A stretch of DNA of 53,289 nucleotides, taken from positions 1-53,289 of the forward strand of contig CALUMZ010000012.1 in assembly GCA_944321865.1 (NCBI GenBank), in the 5' to 3' direction. The position numbers and the translations under genes were made by a program. Under the pieces are notes generated by a model. The model saw nothing but the letters and a program-made list of their open reading frames with translations. It searched no databases and had not been told where the DNA came from. The DNA comes from an uncultured Muribaculaceae bacterium. GTDB lineage: Bacteria > Bacteroidota > Bacteroidia > Bacteroidales > Muribaculaceae. This document shows, piece by piece, positions 33,069-43,037 of the stretch (the first letter of the stretch is position 1; every line of letters starts with the position of its first letter).

Positions 33069-34037
33069 ATGAACGTTGATAACGGTTATGTCGATGCTCC
33101 TGTTGAAGCAGGAATAGACATTAAGAAGGAAATATTGCGATTGAAGCAAGAAAAAAATGCGGTCATCCTTGCTCATTTTTACCAACGCCCCGAAATACAA
33201 GATATAGCCGATTTCATTGGCGACAGTTTGGCATTGGCCCAGATTGCAGCAAACAGCAATGCCGATATCATAGTCATGTGTGGTGTGCAATTCATGGGTG
33301 AAACGGCAAAGGTGCTGTGCATGGACAAGAAAGTGATTGTTCCCGACATGAGCGCCGGCTGCAGCCTTGCCGACAGTTGCCCCGCCGATGAATTTGAGAA
33401 ATTCGTTAACGCTCACCCGGGACACACCGTTATCAGCTATGTCAATACATCTGCGGCTGTCAAAGCACACACCGACATAGTAGTAACAAGCAGTAATGCC
33501 CGTAAGATTGTTGATTGCCTGCCTGCCGATGAAAAGATAATATTCGGACCCGACAGGAATCTCGGCAATTACATAAACATGCAGACGGGGCGTAACATGT
33601 TGCTGTGGGATGGTGCCTGCCATGTGCACGAACAATTTTCAATTGAAAAAATATTGAAGCTGAAAGAGCAGCATCCCGAAGCCAAGGTGCTTGTCCACCC
33701 CGAATGCCGCAAGCAGGTGCAGATGGTGGCCGACAAAGTAGGTTCTACCAAGGCCTTGCTCGATTATGCCGTAAATAGTGAATGCAAGGAGTTTATAGTT
33801 GCTACCGAAAGTGGAATATTGCATGAAATGGTAAAAAAATGTCCCGACAAGACTTTTATACCTGCCCCACCCGAAGATGGTACATGCAGTTGCAATGAAT
33901 GCTCTTACATGAAACTTATAACTCTTGAAAAATTATATAATTCGCTTCGCTATGAATTGCCTCTTGTGGAAGTAGACCCGGAAATAGCCGCCAAAGCCAT
34001 AAAGCCCATAAAGAGGATGCTTGAAATGTCGAAGTAA
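33069..34037 (+). CDS. nadA: Quinolinate synthase
   Basis: 322 residues. Signatures: AVILAHFYQRPEIQDIADFIGDSLALAQ, MCGVQFMGETAKVL, PDMSAGCSLADSCPADEF, VVTSSNA, FGPDRNLGNYI, VHPECRKQV and the C-terminal cluster motif GTCSCNECSYMKL. The cysteines in CGVQF, ECRKQ and CSCNEC bind the 4Fe-4S cluster. It condenses iminoaspartate with dihydroxyacetone phosphate to quinolinate in NAD synthesis. No nadB or nadC is adjacent. It lies just right of the compositional switch and has leading-strand composition. Confidence 0.95.
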   Translation: MNVDNGYVDAPVEAGIDIKKEILRLKQEKNAVILAHFYQRPEIQDIADFIGDSLALAQIAANSNADIIVMCGVQFMGETAKVLCMDKKVIVPDMSAGCSLADSCPADEFEKFVNAHPGHTVISYVNTSAAVKAHTDIVVTSSNARKIVDCLPADEKIIFGPDRNLGNYINMQTGRNMLLWDGACHVHEQFSIEKILKLKEQHPEAKVLVHPECRKQVQMVADKVGSTKALLDYAVNSECKEFIVATESGILHEMVKKCPDKTFIPAPPEDGTCSCNECSYMKLITLEKLYNSLRYELPLVEVDPEIAAKAIKPIKRMLEMSK

Positions 34038-34091
34038 TGTCACACACACACATATATACACTACTATACCTTTTATTTTAATATTAAAATC

Positions 34092-36863
34092 ATGGAATAT
34101 AATTTTAAAGATATAGAACAACGTTGGCAAAAGTATTGGAAAGAACACAATACATATAAGGTAGAAATAGACGAATCTCGCCCAAAGTATTATGTGCTTG
34201 ACATGTTCCCTTATCCTTCGGGTGCCGGTTTGCATGTGGGACACCCGCTTGGATATATAGCTTCGGATATATATTCTCGTTACAAGAGACTTTGCGGGTA
34301 TAATGTGCTTCATCCAATGGGATATGACGCATACGGCCTGCCTGCCGAGCAATATGCCATACAGACCGGTCAACATCCCGAAATAACTACCGTAAGGAAT
34401 ATAAACCGCTACCACGATCAGCTCGACAAGATAGGTTTCTGTTATGACTGGGACCGTGAAATACGCACTTGCGACCCTAAGTATTACAAGTGGACGCAAT
34501 GGGCTTTCATAAAGATGTTCAACAGTTATTATGACAATGATTTGCAAAGGGCTTGCCCAATTGAAAAACTTGTTGAAAAATTTGCTTCTAACGGTACCGA
34601 CGGCGTGAATGCCGCTTGCAGCGAACAGTTGTCGTTTACCGCCGACGAATGGAATGTCAAAAGCGATAATGATAAGGAAAACGTGTTGATGAATTATCGC
34701 ATAGCTTACCTCGGCAACACTATGGTGAACTGGTGCCCGAAGTTGGGCACTGTGCTTGCCAACGACGAGGTGAGCGAGGGTGTGTCGGTTCGCGGCGGTT
34801 ATCCTGTGGAACAAAAGATGATGCGCCAGTGGTGCTTGCGTGTGTCGGCATATTCGCAACGTTTGCTCGATGGATTGGATAGTGTAGACTGGACCGAGTC
34901 GCTCAAGGAAACACAACGCAACTGGATAGGACGTTCCGAAGGTGCGGAAATGAAATTTAAAGTTGCAGGCACAGATATAGTATTGGATATATTCACTACC
35001 CGTGCCGATACTATTTTCGGGGTAACTTTCATGGTACTTGCTCCCGAAAGCGAATATGTGAGCTTGCTTGTTACCGACGACCGGCGCGCCGATGTTGAAA
35101 AATATTTAGATGAAGTAAAACATAAGACCGAGCGCGAGCGTCTCATAGAGAAGCAAGTTTCCGGAGTGTTCAGTGGAAGTTATGCCATTAATCCTGTCAC
35201 AGGTAAGGAAATACCTGTCTATATAAGCGATTACGTTCTTGCAGGATACGGAACAGGTGCCATCATGGCCGTTCCGGCGCACGACAGCCGCGACTATGCG
35301 TTTGCCCGTCATTTCGACTTGCCTATTATTCCGCTTATAGAGGGTGCCGATGTGAGCGAAGAGAGCTTTGATGCCAAGGAAGGAAAGATGATAAATTCAT
35401 CGAACGAAAATTTGCAACTTGACGGCCTTGACGTAAAAGAGGCAATAGCAAAAACAAAGGAATATATAAAGCAAGCCGGAATAGGCCGCGTAAAGGTAAA
35501 TTACCGACTGCGCGATGCTATTTTCAGCCGTCAACGTTATTGGGGAGAACCATTCCCTGTATACTATGACGAGCATAACATGCCGCATGTGCTTGACGAA
35601 GAAGAATTGCCGCTTGAGTTGCCCGAAGTGGATAAATTCTTGCCTACCGAGACCGGAGAACCTCCATTGGGACGTGCCAAGAATTGGGTAGCCAAGAACG
35701 GTCGTCCGCTTGAATTGTGCACCATGCCGGGGTTTGCCGGGTCGTCGGCATATTATTTGCGTTACATGGATCCTCACAACGACAATGCCCTTGTATCGAA
35801 ACAGGCCGATGAGTATTGGCGTAACGTAGACTTGTATGTCGGTGGAACGGAACATGCCACCGGCCACTTGATATACAGCCGTTTCTGGAACAAATTCCTT
35901 TATGACCTTGGTTACGTATGTGAACCCGAACCTTTTAAGAAACTCGTAAACCAAGGCATGATACAAGGTCGCTCTAATTTTGTGTATCGTATAAAGGACA
36001 CTAATACGTTTGTTTCTTATAATTTACGCAAAGAATATGATGTAACGCCCATTCACGTCGATGTGAACATTGTGAACAACGATGTACTCGATTTGGATAA
36101 ATTCAAGGCATGGCGTCCCGAATATGCCAATGCGGAATTCATTCTTGAAAATGGCAAATATGTGTGCGGGTATGCAATTGAGAAAATGTCGAAGTCGATG
36201 TACAATGTTGTTAATCCCGACGACATCGTTGAACGTTACGGTGCCGATACTTTGAGGCTTTATGAAATGTTCCTCGGTCCCATAGAGCAGAGCAAGCCGT
36301 GGGACACGAATGGCATTGACGGTGTGCACAGGTTTTTGAAGCGTCTGTGGTCGTTGTTCTTCAAGGGTGATGAATTGCAACTCACCGATACAGAACCGTC
36401 GGCCGAAGCCATGAAATCGCTTCACAAACTCATAAAAAAGGTAACTTTCGACATCGAGCATTTCTCTTACAACACTTCGGTGAGTGCATTCATGATTTGC
36501 GTCAATGAGCTTAATGCCATTAAATGTACTTCCAAGTCTGTTTACAAGGATTTGGTGGTACTGCTTGCTCCGTTTGCTCCGCACATTAGCGAGGAGTTGT
36601 GGCACGTACTTGGAGAAGAAGGCAGTGTGTGCGATGCCAAGTGGCCCGAATATGACGAAAAATACTTGGTGGAAAGTTCCGTAAAATATGCCGTGTCGTT
36701 CAACGGAAAGACGCGCTTCAGCATAGAAGTACCTGCCGGCATGTCGAAGGAAGATGTTGAAAAGGCGGCTCTTTCCGATGCTGCCGCCGAGAAGTGGATT
36801 GCCGGTAAGACGCCTAAAAAGATAATAGTAGTCCCCAACAAGATAGTCAACATAGTCATTTGA
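34092..36863 (+). CDS. leuS: Leucyl-tRNA synthetase
   Basis: 923 residues. Class I signatures: HIGH as HVGHPLGY ([28 protein letters not shown]) and KMSKS as EKMSKSMYN near residue 700. The editing domain is present ([39 protein letters not shown]). The C-terminal anticodon-binding part includes [14 protein letters not shown]. It charges tRNA-Leu. The block [42 protein letters not shown] before KMSKS is an insertion seen in the Bacteroidota type. It starts 54 bases after nadA, and a terminator lies 160 bases downstream beyond repeat copy C. Confidence 0.96.
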   Translation: MEYNFKDIEQRWQKYWKEHNTYKVEIDESRPKYYVLDMFPYPSGAGLHVGHPLGYIASDIYSRYKRLCGYNVLHPMGYDAYGLPAEQYAIQTGQHPEITTVRNINRYHDQLDKIGFCYDWDREIRTCDPKYYKWTQWAFIKMFNSYYDNDLQRACPIEKLVEKFASNGTDGVNAACSEQLSFTADEWNVKSDNDKENVLMNYRIAYLGNTMVNWCPKLGTVLANDEVSEGVSVRGGYPVEQKMMRQWCLRVSAYSQRLLDGLDSVDWTESLKETQRNWIGRSEGAEMKFKVAGTDIVLDIFTTRADTIFGVTFMVLAPESEYVSLLVTDDRRADVEKYLDEVKHKTERERLIEKQVSGVFSGSYAINPVTGKEIPVYISDYVLAGYGTGAIMAVPAHDSRDYAFARHFDLPIIPLIEGADVSEESFDAKEGKMINSSNENLQLDGLDVKEAIAKTKEYIKQAGIGRVKVNYRLRDAIFSRQRYWGEPFPVYYDEHNMPHVLDEEELPLELPEVDKFLPTETGEPPLGRAKNWVAKNGRPLELCTMPGFAGSSAYYLRYMDPHNDNALVSKQADEYWRNVDLYVGGTEHATGHLIYSRFWNKFLYDLGYVCEPEPFKKLVNQGMIQGRSNFVYRIKDTNTFVSYNLRKEYDVTPIHVDVNIVNNDVLDLDKFKAWRPEYANAEFILENGKYVCGYAIEKMSKSMYNVVNPDDIVERYGADTLRLYEMFLGPIEQSKPWDTNGIDGVHRFLKRLWSLFFKGDELQLTDTEPSAEAMKSLHKLIKKVTFDIEHFSYNTSVSAFMICVNELNAIKCTSKSVYKDLVVLLAPFAPHISEELWHVLGEEGSVCDAKWPEYDEKYLVESSVKYAVSFNGKTRFSIEVPAGMSKEDVEKAALSDAAAEKWIAGKTPKKIIVVPNKIVNIVI

Positions 36864-36900
36864 TAAGTATTAAGTATAAGTGATTAGCTATTAAGTAAGG

Positions 36901-36994
36901 GAGGGTGTAGCAAAATGCTATTTTGTCAAGGTGTAGAGACGCAAAATTTTGCGTCTCTACTGCCACATTGAAATGATAATTTTGATACACCCTC
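36901..36994. repeat. Interspersed palindromic repeat, copy C (short form)
   Basis: The smallest complete copy, 94 bases. Left end GAGGGTGTAGCAAAATGC, centre the 28-base perfect palindrome at 36933-36960 (half-site GTAGAGACGCAAAA), right end TTTTGATACACCCTC. It lies 37 bases after the leuS stop, before the terminator. The remainder of the gap (36995-37204) contains only the terminator and AT-rich sequence. Confidence 0.85.
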
Positions 36995-37024
36995 ATACTT
37001 TTGTATCTGGGGGATATAACAAAT

Positions 37025-37056
37025 GAGACGGCTTGATGGCCGTCTTTATATTTTCT
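37025..37056 (+). terminator. Intrinsic terminator downstream of leuS
   Basis: GAGACGGC-TTGATG-GCCGTC (37025-37044) followed by TTTATATTTTC. Confidence 0.75.
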
Positions 37057-37204
37057 TGAATTTATGGTCTTATAAAAATTTTAAGGCGTAAGGATATTTA
37101 TTATTAGTAGGAAAAACCTATGCAAATATAACTTATAGCATGGCGTAATGCCGAAGAATATGTGCGAAAATTACGTCAAAGTGTGAAACTTAACCTTAAT
37201 TTCC

Positions 37205-37906
37205 TTAAATTAAGGAGTGATTTAACATTTTGAGCAGTATAAACACCGATTCTCGTCCGCAATTCATCAACAGGTCGATTATGCTCAGGCCTGGCGTAAA
37301 ACCGTGTTTGGTGTTCCAAATGTTGTAGTATGGAATGTCGACAATGGAGTCGATGTTGTCATTTTTTTTGATGCCTATGCGGTTTCGCCAATCGGTTGCA
37401 CCGGTCGGTGTGGATTGAACTTGTGCCGACCGGGCATTTACAGGCAAGTCAAGGAAATCCACAATCAAGTTGTGAAGTGACATATTAAAATCTATCAACC
37501 ACTTGTCTCGGCGTTGGTAAATGGACGCAAGGTCATCGGCAATGTATTCAAAAAATGGCGTTTTGCCGTAGGCCGAGAAGATGGCACCCCAGTGTATGCG
37601 CCGCCAGTCGCCGTGTTCCGAAATTTGCAAGTCGCGCATGACGATACCATTGCATTTAGTATCTACATGTTCTACCGGTACAGTCAATAATTGTATTCCA
37701 TTGGCACCCATTATGCGGCAATGGTTGTGCATCCATGAGTGTTTGCCTATTTTTTCATTGCTGTCGATTAAGATATTATTGTCGCGCATGGCAAGCATTG
37801 CGGCATAATATCTCACATTGCCCATGTAGGCCGAGCCGAAGATGGCTGTTGCCTGCTGCGCATTTCCGGCTGCGGATTGAGGGTGATTATTTGTCGGGAT
37901 TGGCAT
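37205..37906 (-). CDS. WbqC-family protein
   Basis: 233 residues from the ATG at 37906, which overlaps the lepB stop by 20 bases; a later start at MGNVRYYAAM is possible. Family features: GNVRYYAAMLAMRDNNILIDSNEKIGKHSWMHNHCRIMGANGIQLLTVPVE, then RDLQISEHGDWRRIHWGAIFSAYGKTPFFEYIADDLASIYQR and the C-terminal IVDIPYYN.WNTKHGFTPGLSIIDLLMNCG. WbqC-like proteins occur in glycan and amino-sugar contexts but also as the third gene after lepB in Bacteroidales; the biochemical role is not settled. Operon with dapB and lepB. Confidence 0.85.
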   Translation of the reverse strand: MPIPTNNHPQSAAGNAQQATAIFGSAYMGNVRYYAAMLAMRDNNILIDSNEKIGKHSWMHNHCRIMGANGIQLLTVPVEHVDTKCNGIVMRDLQISEHGDWRRIHWGAIFSAYGKTPFFEYIADDLASIYQRRDKWLIDFNMSLHNLIVDFLDLPVNARSAQVQSTPTGATDWRNRIGIKKNDNIDSIVDIPYYNIWNTKHGFTPGLSIIDLLMNCGRESVFILLKMLNHSLI

Positions 37907-39347
37907 CGGTGAAGAATCTGTTCCAGCGTATACCTTTGTCCTTGTCGATCGAAATAATGACAAACATGGGCGAACCCACAATGTGGTCTTCGGGTACGAA
38001 GCCCCAATAGCGCGAGTCGGCCGACATGTCGCGGTTGTCACCCATCATCCAGTAATAGTCCATTTTGAACGTATACTGTGAAGTCTCATTGCCGTTTATG
38101 AAGATTTTGCCGTCACGAACTTCAAGCGTGTTACCTTCATAGTTCTTTATAACGCGCTCATAAATGGGCAGATTATCGAGTGTAAGGTCGATTGAAGCAC
38201 CTTTTCGGGGTATCCATATAGGCCCGTAATCGGCGCGTGTCCAACCATAATCGTGAGTGATGGGATAGACGTTTATGTTTTCTATTACAGGTGTGGGGAT
38301 TATGCTTTTTATCCAACCCAAGTTTTTCATTGTGTTACGCATTTCGGCAGTAAGCGGCAACATGTATACCGGTGGTACGCTGCCATCAGGGTTAACCGTC
38401 AGCCCCATGCTCATTGCACCCAATTTGTCTTCGTTGCGTGTTATGGGAACTATCATGTTGCGGTCATCATTGCTAATACCGAGCAAGTCCCATGTGGCAT
38501 CGTCGATAAATCGTCCGTCGGTCTGTACATAGTAGTTGTATTGTACGTTCTTTGGTTCTGTGAGCGGTTTGCCATTAAGGTAAATTATATTTTTCTTGAT
38601 TTGCAGTGTGTCGCCGGGGAGTCCCACGCATCGTTTCACGTAGTTTTCGCGGCGGTCAACCGGGCGGTATATGACATCGCCATATTTTTCCTTATTTGCC
38701 CAAATTGCTGCACGGCCTCCGGGTTCTATTTCACACAGAGTATAGTAGTCGGGATTTTGCACTTTCAGTGCCACAGTATCGCCTGCCGGGTAGTTGAACA
38801 CGACAATGTCGTAAAGTTCGACATTGCGGAAGCCTTTAAGCCGGTGGTAATCCCATTGCGGCCAGTCGATATATGATTTGCAGTTAAGTACCGGAATGGT
38901 GTGTTGCGCCAGTGGAAAATGCAATGGCGTGTTAGGTACACGCGGGCCATATATCATCTTGTTGACCCACAGGTAGTCGCCCACGAGCAGTGTCTTTTCG
39001 AGCGAAGAACTCGGTATCTGATAGTTTTGGCCTATGTAGATGAATATGAAATAAACAAGTACGAGCGCATACACTATTGCATCCACCCAACCCATGATAT
39101 ATCTTAAGGTTTTGTTTTTGCTGCGTTTCCACCAGTTCCATGGAATATATTGGGTGAGGTATATGTCGGCGAGCAATGGCAGGAACAGTATCACCCACCA
39201 AGAACCAAGCCATATAACCCAAGCAATGAAAATTGCAGCTACAATGCCAAAGCGTATCCACCGCGTGCGTTTAACCCTTGCAAGGCGTTGCGGCAGCGAA
39301 CCGCCATGTATGTCATCGTTTGAATTCTGTTTATTGTAATTTTCCAT
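37887..39347 (-). CDS. lepB: Signal peptidase I
   Basis: 486 residues, long for the family but usual in Bacteroidota. Membrane helices near 33-60 and 83-105. The catalytic serine lies in QIPSSSLEKTLLVGDYLWVNK, the catalytic lysine in RRENYVKRCVGLPGDTLQIKKN, and the end has GDNRDMSADSRYWGFVPEDHIVG. A large insertion (about 265-400) separates the substrate-binding blocks. It removes signal peptides of exported proteins at the inner membrane. It starts 40 bases after dapB and its 3' end overlaps wbqC. Confidence 0.94.
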   Translation of the reverse strand: MENYNKQNSNDDIHGGSLPQRLARVKRTRWIRFGIVAAIFIAWVIWLGSWWVILFLPLLADIYLTQYIPWNWWKRSKNKTLRYIMGWVDAIVYALVLVYFIFIYIGQNYQIPSSSLEKTLLVGDYLWVNKMIYGPRVPNTPLHFPLAQHTIPVLNCKSYIDWPQWDYHRLKGFRNVELYDIVVFNYPAGDTVALKVQNPDYYTLCEIEPGGRAAIWANKEKYGDVIYRPVDRRENYVKRCVGLPGDTLQIKKNIIYLNGKPLTEPKNVQYNYYVQTDGRFIDDATWDLLGISNDDRNMIVPITRNEDKLGAMSMGLTVNPDGSVPPVYMLPLTAEMRNTMKNLGWIKSIIPTPVIENINVYPITHDYGWTRADYGPIWIPRKGASIDLTLDNLPIYERVIKNYEGNTLEVRDGKIFINGNETSQYTFKMDYYWMMGDNRDMSADSRYWGFVPEDHIVGSPMFVIISIDKDKGIRWNRFFTDANPDK

Positions 39348-39387
39348 TTTTTGTAAGCAATGTGTGCGTGTGGAGAAAGGTGTAATA

Positions 39388-40107
39388 TTAAAATTTCAGC
39401 ATGTCGTCCATGCCAAGGAAACCGGTCTTGTCAAGCAACCATTCGGCAGCTATCACGGCACCGAGAGCAAACCCGTCGCGGCTGAATGCCTCGTGGGTGA
39501 TAGTAATCTGGTCGACAGGTGATTTATATCTGATGATGTGGGTGCCGGGAACTTCGCCTATGCGTTCGTGTTCTATCAATATTTCATTGCCGGCGTGTTC
39601 CTCGTTTTCGGTCCAAGCCGTTTTTCGGTCGATATTTTCTATTATACCGTTTGCCAGCGTTATGGCTGTTCCGCTCGGGTGGTCAAGTTTGTGAATGTGG
39701 TGAATCTCCTTCATTTCCACGTCATATTGCGGAAAATCGTTCATCAGCTTGGCAAGGTACTTGTTGACGGCAAAAAACAGGTTCACGCCGATGCTGTAAT
39801 TCGAGGAGTAGAAAAATGTGGCATCAGGGACATTTTCGGTCTCTTTGTGCAATTGCGGGATTCTGTCGGTCCACCCTGTGCTGCCCGATACCACTTTCAC
39901 ACCGTTGCGCATTGCGTGCAGGCAATTGTCGTAGGCCGTTGACGGAGTGGTGAATTCTATGGCCACATCGGCGCTTTTGAATTGCGGGCTGTCGAAGTCG
40001 CCGGGGTTGTTTATGTCGATTTTGCAAGTAATTTCATGACTGCGTGCGAGGGCAAATTTTTCTATGGCATGCCCCATTTTTCCATATCCTATCAGAGCTA
40101 TTTTCAT
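39388..40107 (-). CDS. dapB: 4-hydroxy-tetrahydrodipicolinate reductase
   Basis: 239 residues from the ATG at 40107, which begins directly with the nucleotide-binding start MKIALIGYGKMGHAIE. Other blocks: AIEFTTPSTAYDN, VVSGSTGWTD, FFYSSNYSIGVNLFFAVNKYLAK, EIHHIHKLDHPSGTAITLA with the catalytic His-Lys pair (HHxHKxDxPSGTA), and ITHEAFSRDGFALGAVIAAEWL. It makes tetrahydrodipicolinate for lysine and diaminopimelate, so it feeds the peptidoglycan made with MurF. A -7 box TATCTTTG (40130-40137, minus) lies 22 bases upstream. Confidence 0.95.
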   Translation of the reverse strand: MKIALIGYGKMGHAIEKFALARSHEITCKIDINNPGDFDSPQFKSADVAIEFTTPSTAYDNCLHAMRNGVKVVSGSTGWTDRIPQLHKETENVPDATFFYSSNYSIGVNLFFAVNKYLAKLMNDFPQYDVEMKEIHHIHKLDHPSGTAITLANGIIENIDRKTAWTENEEHAGNEILIEHERIGEVPGTHIIRYKSPVDQITITHEAFSRDGFALGAVIAAEWLLDKTGFLGMDDMLKF

Positions 40108-40129
40108 TGTCTTATGCAATATTATGTTG

Positions 40130-40137
40130 CAAAGATA
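40130..40137 (-). promoter_or_regulatory. Predicted -7 box of the dapB-lepB-wbqC operon
   Basis: TATCTTTG on the minus strand, 22 bases before the dapB ATG; no clear -33 box. Confidence 0.5.
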
Positions 40138-40203
40138 GTTTCAAGTTGTCAATACAGAAAATAAAAATTATATAAAAGTCAACATGAGGGTGTGCGGCGG
40201 CGT

Positions 40204-41235
40204 TTAACCTACATTTACCGATTTGGGTTTAAGCGATTTTCCTATCATGAACGGCAGGTAGTGGTTAATTATGTAAATGAAAGGAACGCAACATGCGACT
40301 GACACCATTGCAAATATAAGGTTGGGAACGATGTTGTCACGAAGCATGTCTAATGGCAAGTCAAGAATGTAGACCATCACACCTTTCAGCAATGTAAATA
40401 TTATCATGTGGATGGCGCATATAATCAGAGTGTTGCGTCCCATATATGATAAAAATTTTATGTCTTGGGTGTTTTTTTGAAGCATCAGGCACAGGTTGTA
40501 CATCAATACATAGCATGCCGCTTGTTCTATAATAAAGAGCAATACATTTTCGCCATATCCGTTTGTATGCATCGTTATTTTGCCGTTGGTATACACTATT
40601 ATAGAGTAAACGGCTATACATATTATTCCCGGTAGCCAACCTGTGAGTTTCTCCCTTAATTTGTTGTTTTGCTTGAAAATATATCCGAAGTAATAAAATA
40701 TGATGGCCACGAATGCCGTGTTTATGCAATATGGTAGTCGGGGCATTACTTCCCCCATTACGTACCCTGCAACCACAAGCCACAGTGGGAACCACCATTT
40801 GCCCGTAAACTTGCGGTATGCGTAAAACATGTTTTCTACAATGAACAAACACACCATAAACCACATAGGAATGTCATTGACCATTAATTCGGGATAGCCC
40901 AGCAAAATGCCTTTTAATGGCACATACCACTCTGTCAGGTGGCCTCCTACAGCATCGTCGCCGTAATGGCGGGATATGAAAAACCAGAAGAAGTAGGTTA
41001 CGAAGTGGAATAGCAGGTAGGGTACTATGATTTGTTTTACTCTGTGTGTAAAAAAGTTTTTGTAAGATGAATATTTTTCAAATGAAAATAAGTATCCCGA
41101 TACGAAAAAGAAGAATGGCATTCCAAACATATAACGAGCCACATGTAAAGGTCCGTACAAGCCTGTATGTCCCCACACTACCATGAAGATGGCAATTGCC
41201 TTGCCATAGTCGATCCATTTAATTCGCTCTTTCAT
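40204..41235 (-). CDS. Acyltransferase family 3 membrane protein
   Basis: 343 residues from the ATG at 41235; the frame is open seven codons further. About ten membrane helices. The N-terminus KERIKWIDYGKAIAIFMVVWGHTGLYGPLHVARYMFGMPFFFFVSGYLFS is the typical start of acyltransferase 3, with the key His in VVWGHT and the Phe-Phe-Phe-Val-Ser-Gly-Tyr block. Such proteins move acetyl or succinyl groups across the inner membrane to surface sugars. It overlaps the stop of the EptA-like gene by 17 bases, so the two form an operon for surface modification. Acceptor unknown. Confidence 0.85.
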   Translation of the reverse strand: MKERIKWIDYGKAIAIFMVVWGHTGLYGPLHVARYMFGMPFFFFVSGYLFSFEKYSSYKNFFTHRVKQIIVPYLLFHFVTYFFWFFISRHYGDDAVGGHLTEWYVPLKGILLGYPELMVNDIPMWFMVCLFIVENMFYAYRKFTGKWWFPLWLVVAGYVMGEVMPRLPYCINTAFVAIIFYYFGYIFKQNNKLREKLTGWLPGIICIAVYSIIVYTNGKITMHTNGYGENVLLFIIEQAACYVLMYNLCLMLQKNTQDIKFLSYMGRNTLIICAIHMIIFTLLKGVMVYILDLPLDMLRDNIVPNLIFAMVSVACCVPFIYIINHYLPFMIGKSLKPKSVNVG

Positions 41236-42781
41236 GATTTTTTTCAAAAATATCAAGTGTTTTGTCCTTGTACACAGTTTCTATCGAAGCCGCGCCTATT
41301 ATGCTGTGGAACAAGAAGTCGGTGCGGTAGCGTTTCAACCGGTTGGCTTCAAGTGCATTGATTTTTTCGGGATACGTTGCCTTGTAAGTGTCGGAACACC
41401 ACACGAAGCAAGCCGGGTAATGCAATTCTGGACGGTCACCGGCATGCAGATAATAACCGTCTTCGCCCAATGATTCCCCGTGATCCGACAGGTATATCAG
41501 TATTGCATTCGAGTGTTTCAACCGCTGTATCAGTTCATATATGAACTTGTCGGTTTCCACTATTGTGTTGTCGTAAGAGTTTATAAGCTCCTCGCTTGTA
41601 TTAGACGCAATTATTTTGCTCTTCACGTTTGGCTTGAATTTTGAGGTTTCTTCATGAAAATGTGTCGGGTAATACCAGTGTGAACCAATGGTATGTATCA
41701 ATATAAGTCGTTTTGCATCTTTTTCATCCAAAACGTTGTTATACGCGGGCAAAATATCCATGTCTAACCATTTGTCTAACACAAAAGTGGTTTTGCCACT
41801 ATTCACATAAATTAAAGTGTCGCATTCATGCATGAAGTATGAGTAGGTATCGATTTTGTCTTGGTTTGAAATCCATGATGTACGGTATCCTGCCTGCTTG
41901 AATATAGTGATGAATGATTGTTCGGTGTAAGCCCTTTCGGGGTGTACGCTGTCGGCCCGTGTCAGTATGTGTGGAACGCTTTCGTGAGTGTGGCATGGTT
42001 CGGTATAGATATGTGGCAATGATATGCAATTTTCTTTTTTAAGCAGCGGGGTGGTTTCGCGCAGGTAGCCGTTGAGCTGGAAATGGTCGGCTCTGAATGA
42101 TTCTCCTATCACAAAAACCACTGTCAACGAGTCGGCACCCATCGATTGAGGTGGTGTGGTAAACGTGTTGCGTTCTTCCAGCGATGCCCTATTATTTTGA
42201 AAATACCGTATTGTACTATGGAAAATATTGAATGGCAGTCTTTCGGCAACAGGACCGGCCATCCTTGATGACCACACATTGGTTGTCATGATTATCAAAA
42301 TGCCTATTAACGCATTTATGATGCCGCTTTTGAGGCTTAATTTTATTTTTTTGAAACGATACACGGCAACCATGATTGAAACAAGCAGTGATAATACCGT
42401 GACAATTACGAGCCATGTGTCTATGACACTCATCCATGTTGCCATATCATTGATGAAAGTAAGGTCTATCAATGCCGGAGTGAGTTGTACGTTAGCCGTG
42501 TAACTGAAGAATGCCAATATTGTACATAACATTGTCAACAATGGGAACAATGCTATAAAAATATAACGGTTGACTGATATTACAGAAATTAATCCATATG
42601 TGGCAAAGACAATCGCACCCCATTTAAAGAATAAAACGAGGAAGTCTTTGAACGAAGGAATTGGAGTGTTAGTAAAACCAGAAATGCAAAATAGCAACCC
42701 GTAAAAAAGCGTGACTAATAATACAAAGACGTAATATTTGATAATATGCTCGTTTATTGTCTTTTTAATGGAATGTAGCAT
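41219..42781 (-). CDS. EptA-like phosphoethanolamine transferase
   Basis: 520 residues. Five membrane helices in the first 175 residues, then a periplasmic sulfatase-fold domain. The nucleophile region reads VFVIGESFRADHFQLNGYLRETTPLL, with Ser where the EptA family often has Thr (GETxR). Metal-binding blocks: EPCHTHESVPHILTR, HTIGSHWYYP and LIYLSDHGESLGEDGYYLHAGDRPE. These enzymes move phosphoethanolamine from lipid to lipid A or core sugars, which lowers the negative surface charge. It is the first gene of the operon with the acyltransferase 3 and has a well-formed promoter at 42826-42857. Confidence 0.85.
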   Translation of the reverse strand: MLHSIKKTINEHIIKYYVFVLLVTLFYGLLFCISGFTNTPIPSFKDFLVLFFKWGAIVFATYGLISVISVNRYIFIALFPLLTMLCTILAFFSYTANVQLTPALIDLTFINDMATWMSVIDTWLVIVTVLSLLVSIMVAVYRFKKIKLSLKSGIINALIGILIIMTTNVWSSRMAGPVAERLPFNIFHSTIRYFQNNRASLEERNTFTTPPQSMGADSLTVVFVIGESFRADHFQLNGYLRETTPLLKKENCISLPHIYTEPCHTHESVPHILTRADSVHPERAYTEQSFITIFKQAGYRTSWISNQDKIDTYSYFMHECDTLIYVNSGKTTFVLDKWLDMDILPAYNNVLDEKDAKRLILIHTIGSHWYYPTHFHEETSKFKPNVKSKIIASNTSEELINSYDNTIVETDKFIYELIQRLKHSNAILIYLSDHGESLGEDGYYLHAGDRPELHYPACFVWCSDTYKATYPEKINALEANRLKRYRTDFLFHSIIGAASIETVYKDKTLDIFEKNHERAN

Positions 42782-42825
42782 GTTAATTTAGTGTTATAGC
42801 CTTTTTTACCCGTGAAAAAGCAACA

Positions 42826-42857
42826 CAAAATTAGGTAAAATATGCAATTCCTACAAA
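42826..42857 (-). promoter_or_regulatory. Promoter of the EptA-like operon
   Basis: Minus strand: TTTG (42854-42857), spacer of 20 bases, TAATTTTG (42826-42833). A second box TAATTTTG lies at 42862-42869. The ATG is at 42781. Confidence 0.65.
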
Positions 42858-42982
42858 CACACAAAATTAATTCGTATCCACGTCCCATGTAATTTAATAA
42901 ACTATATTTTGTTTGATATACCGTAATATAGGCATCTTTGTCATTTAAGTGTGTTTTTATTTATTTTTTAAAAATAATATAT

Positions 42983-42990
42983 TATATTTG
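42983..42990 (+). promoter_or_regulatory. Predicted -7 box of the outer-membrane receptor gene
   Basis: TATATTTG, 47 bases before the ATG at 43038; upstream is a T-rich tract but no clear -33 TTTG. Confidence 0.45.
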
Positions 42991-43037
42991 TATGAAATCA
43001 TATTTAAATAAGTATTATTTATTGTAGTTCTTAAACC

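Noticed and set aside
37124..37131. Leftward TATATTTG box after leuS
   Set aside because: No gene, no terminator and no structured RNA follows to the left before repeat copy C.
42981..43037. Second small gene in front of the receptor
   Set aside because: No frame longer than a few codons and no ribosome site other than that of the receptor.
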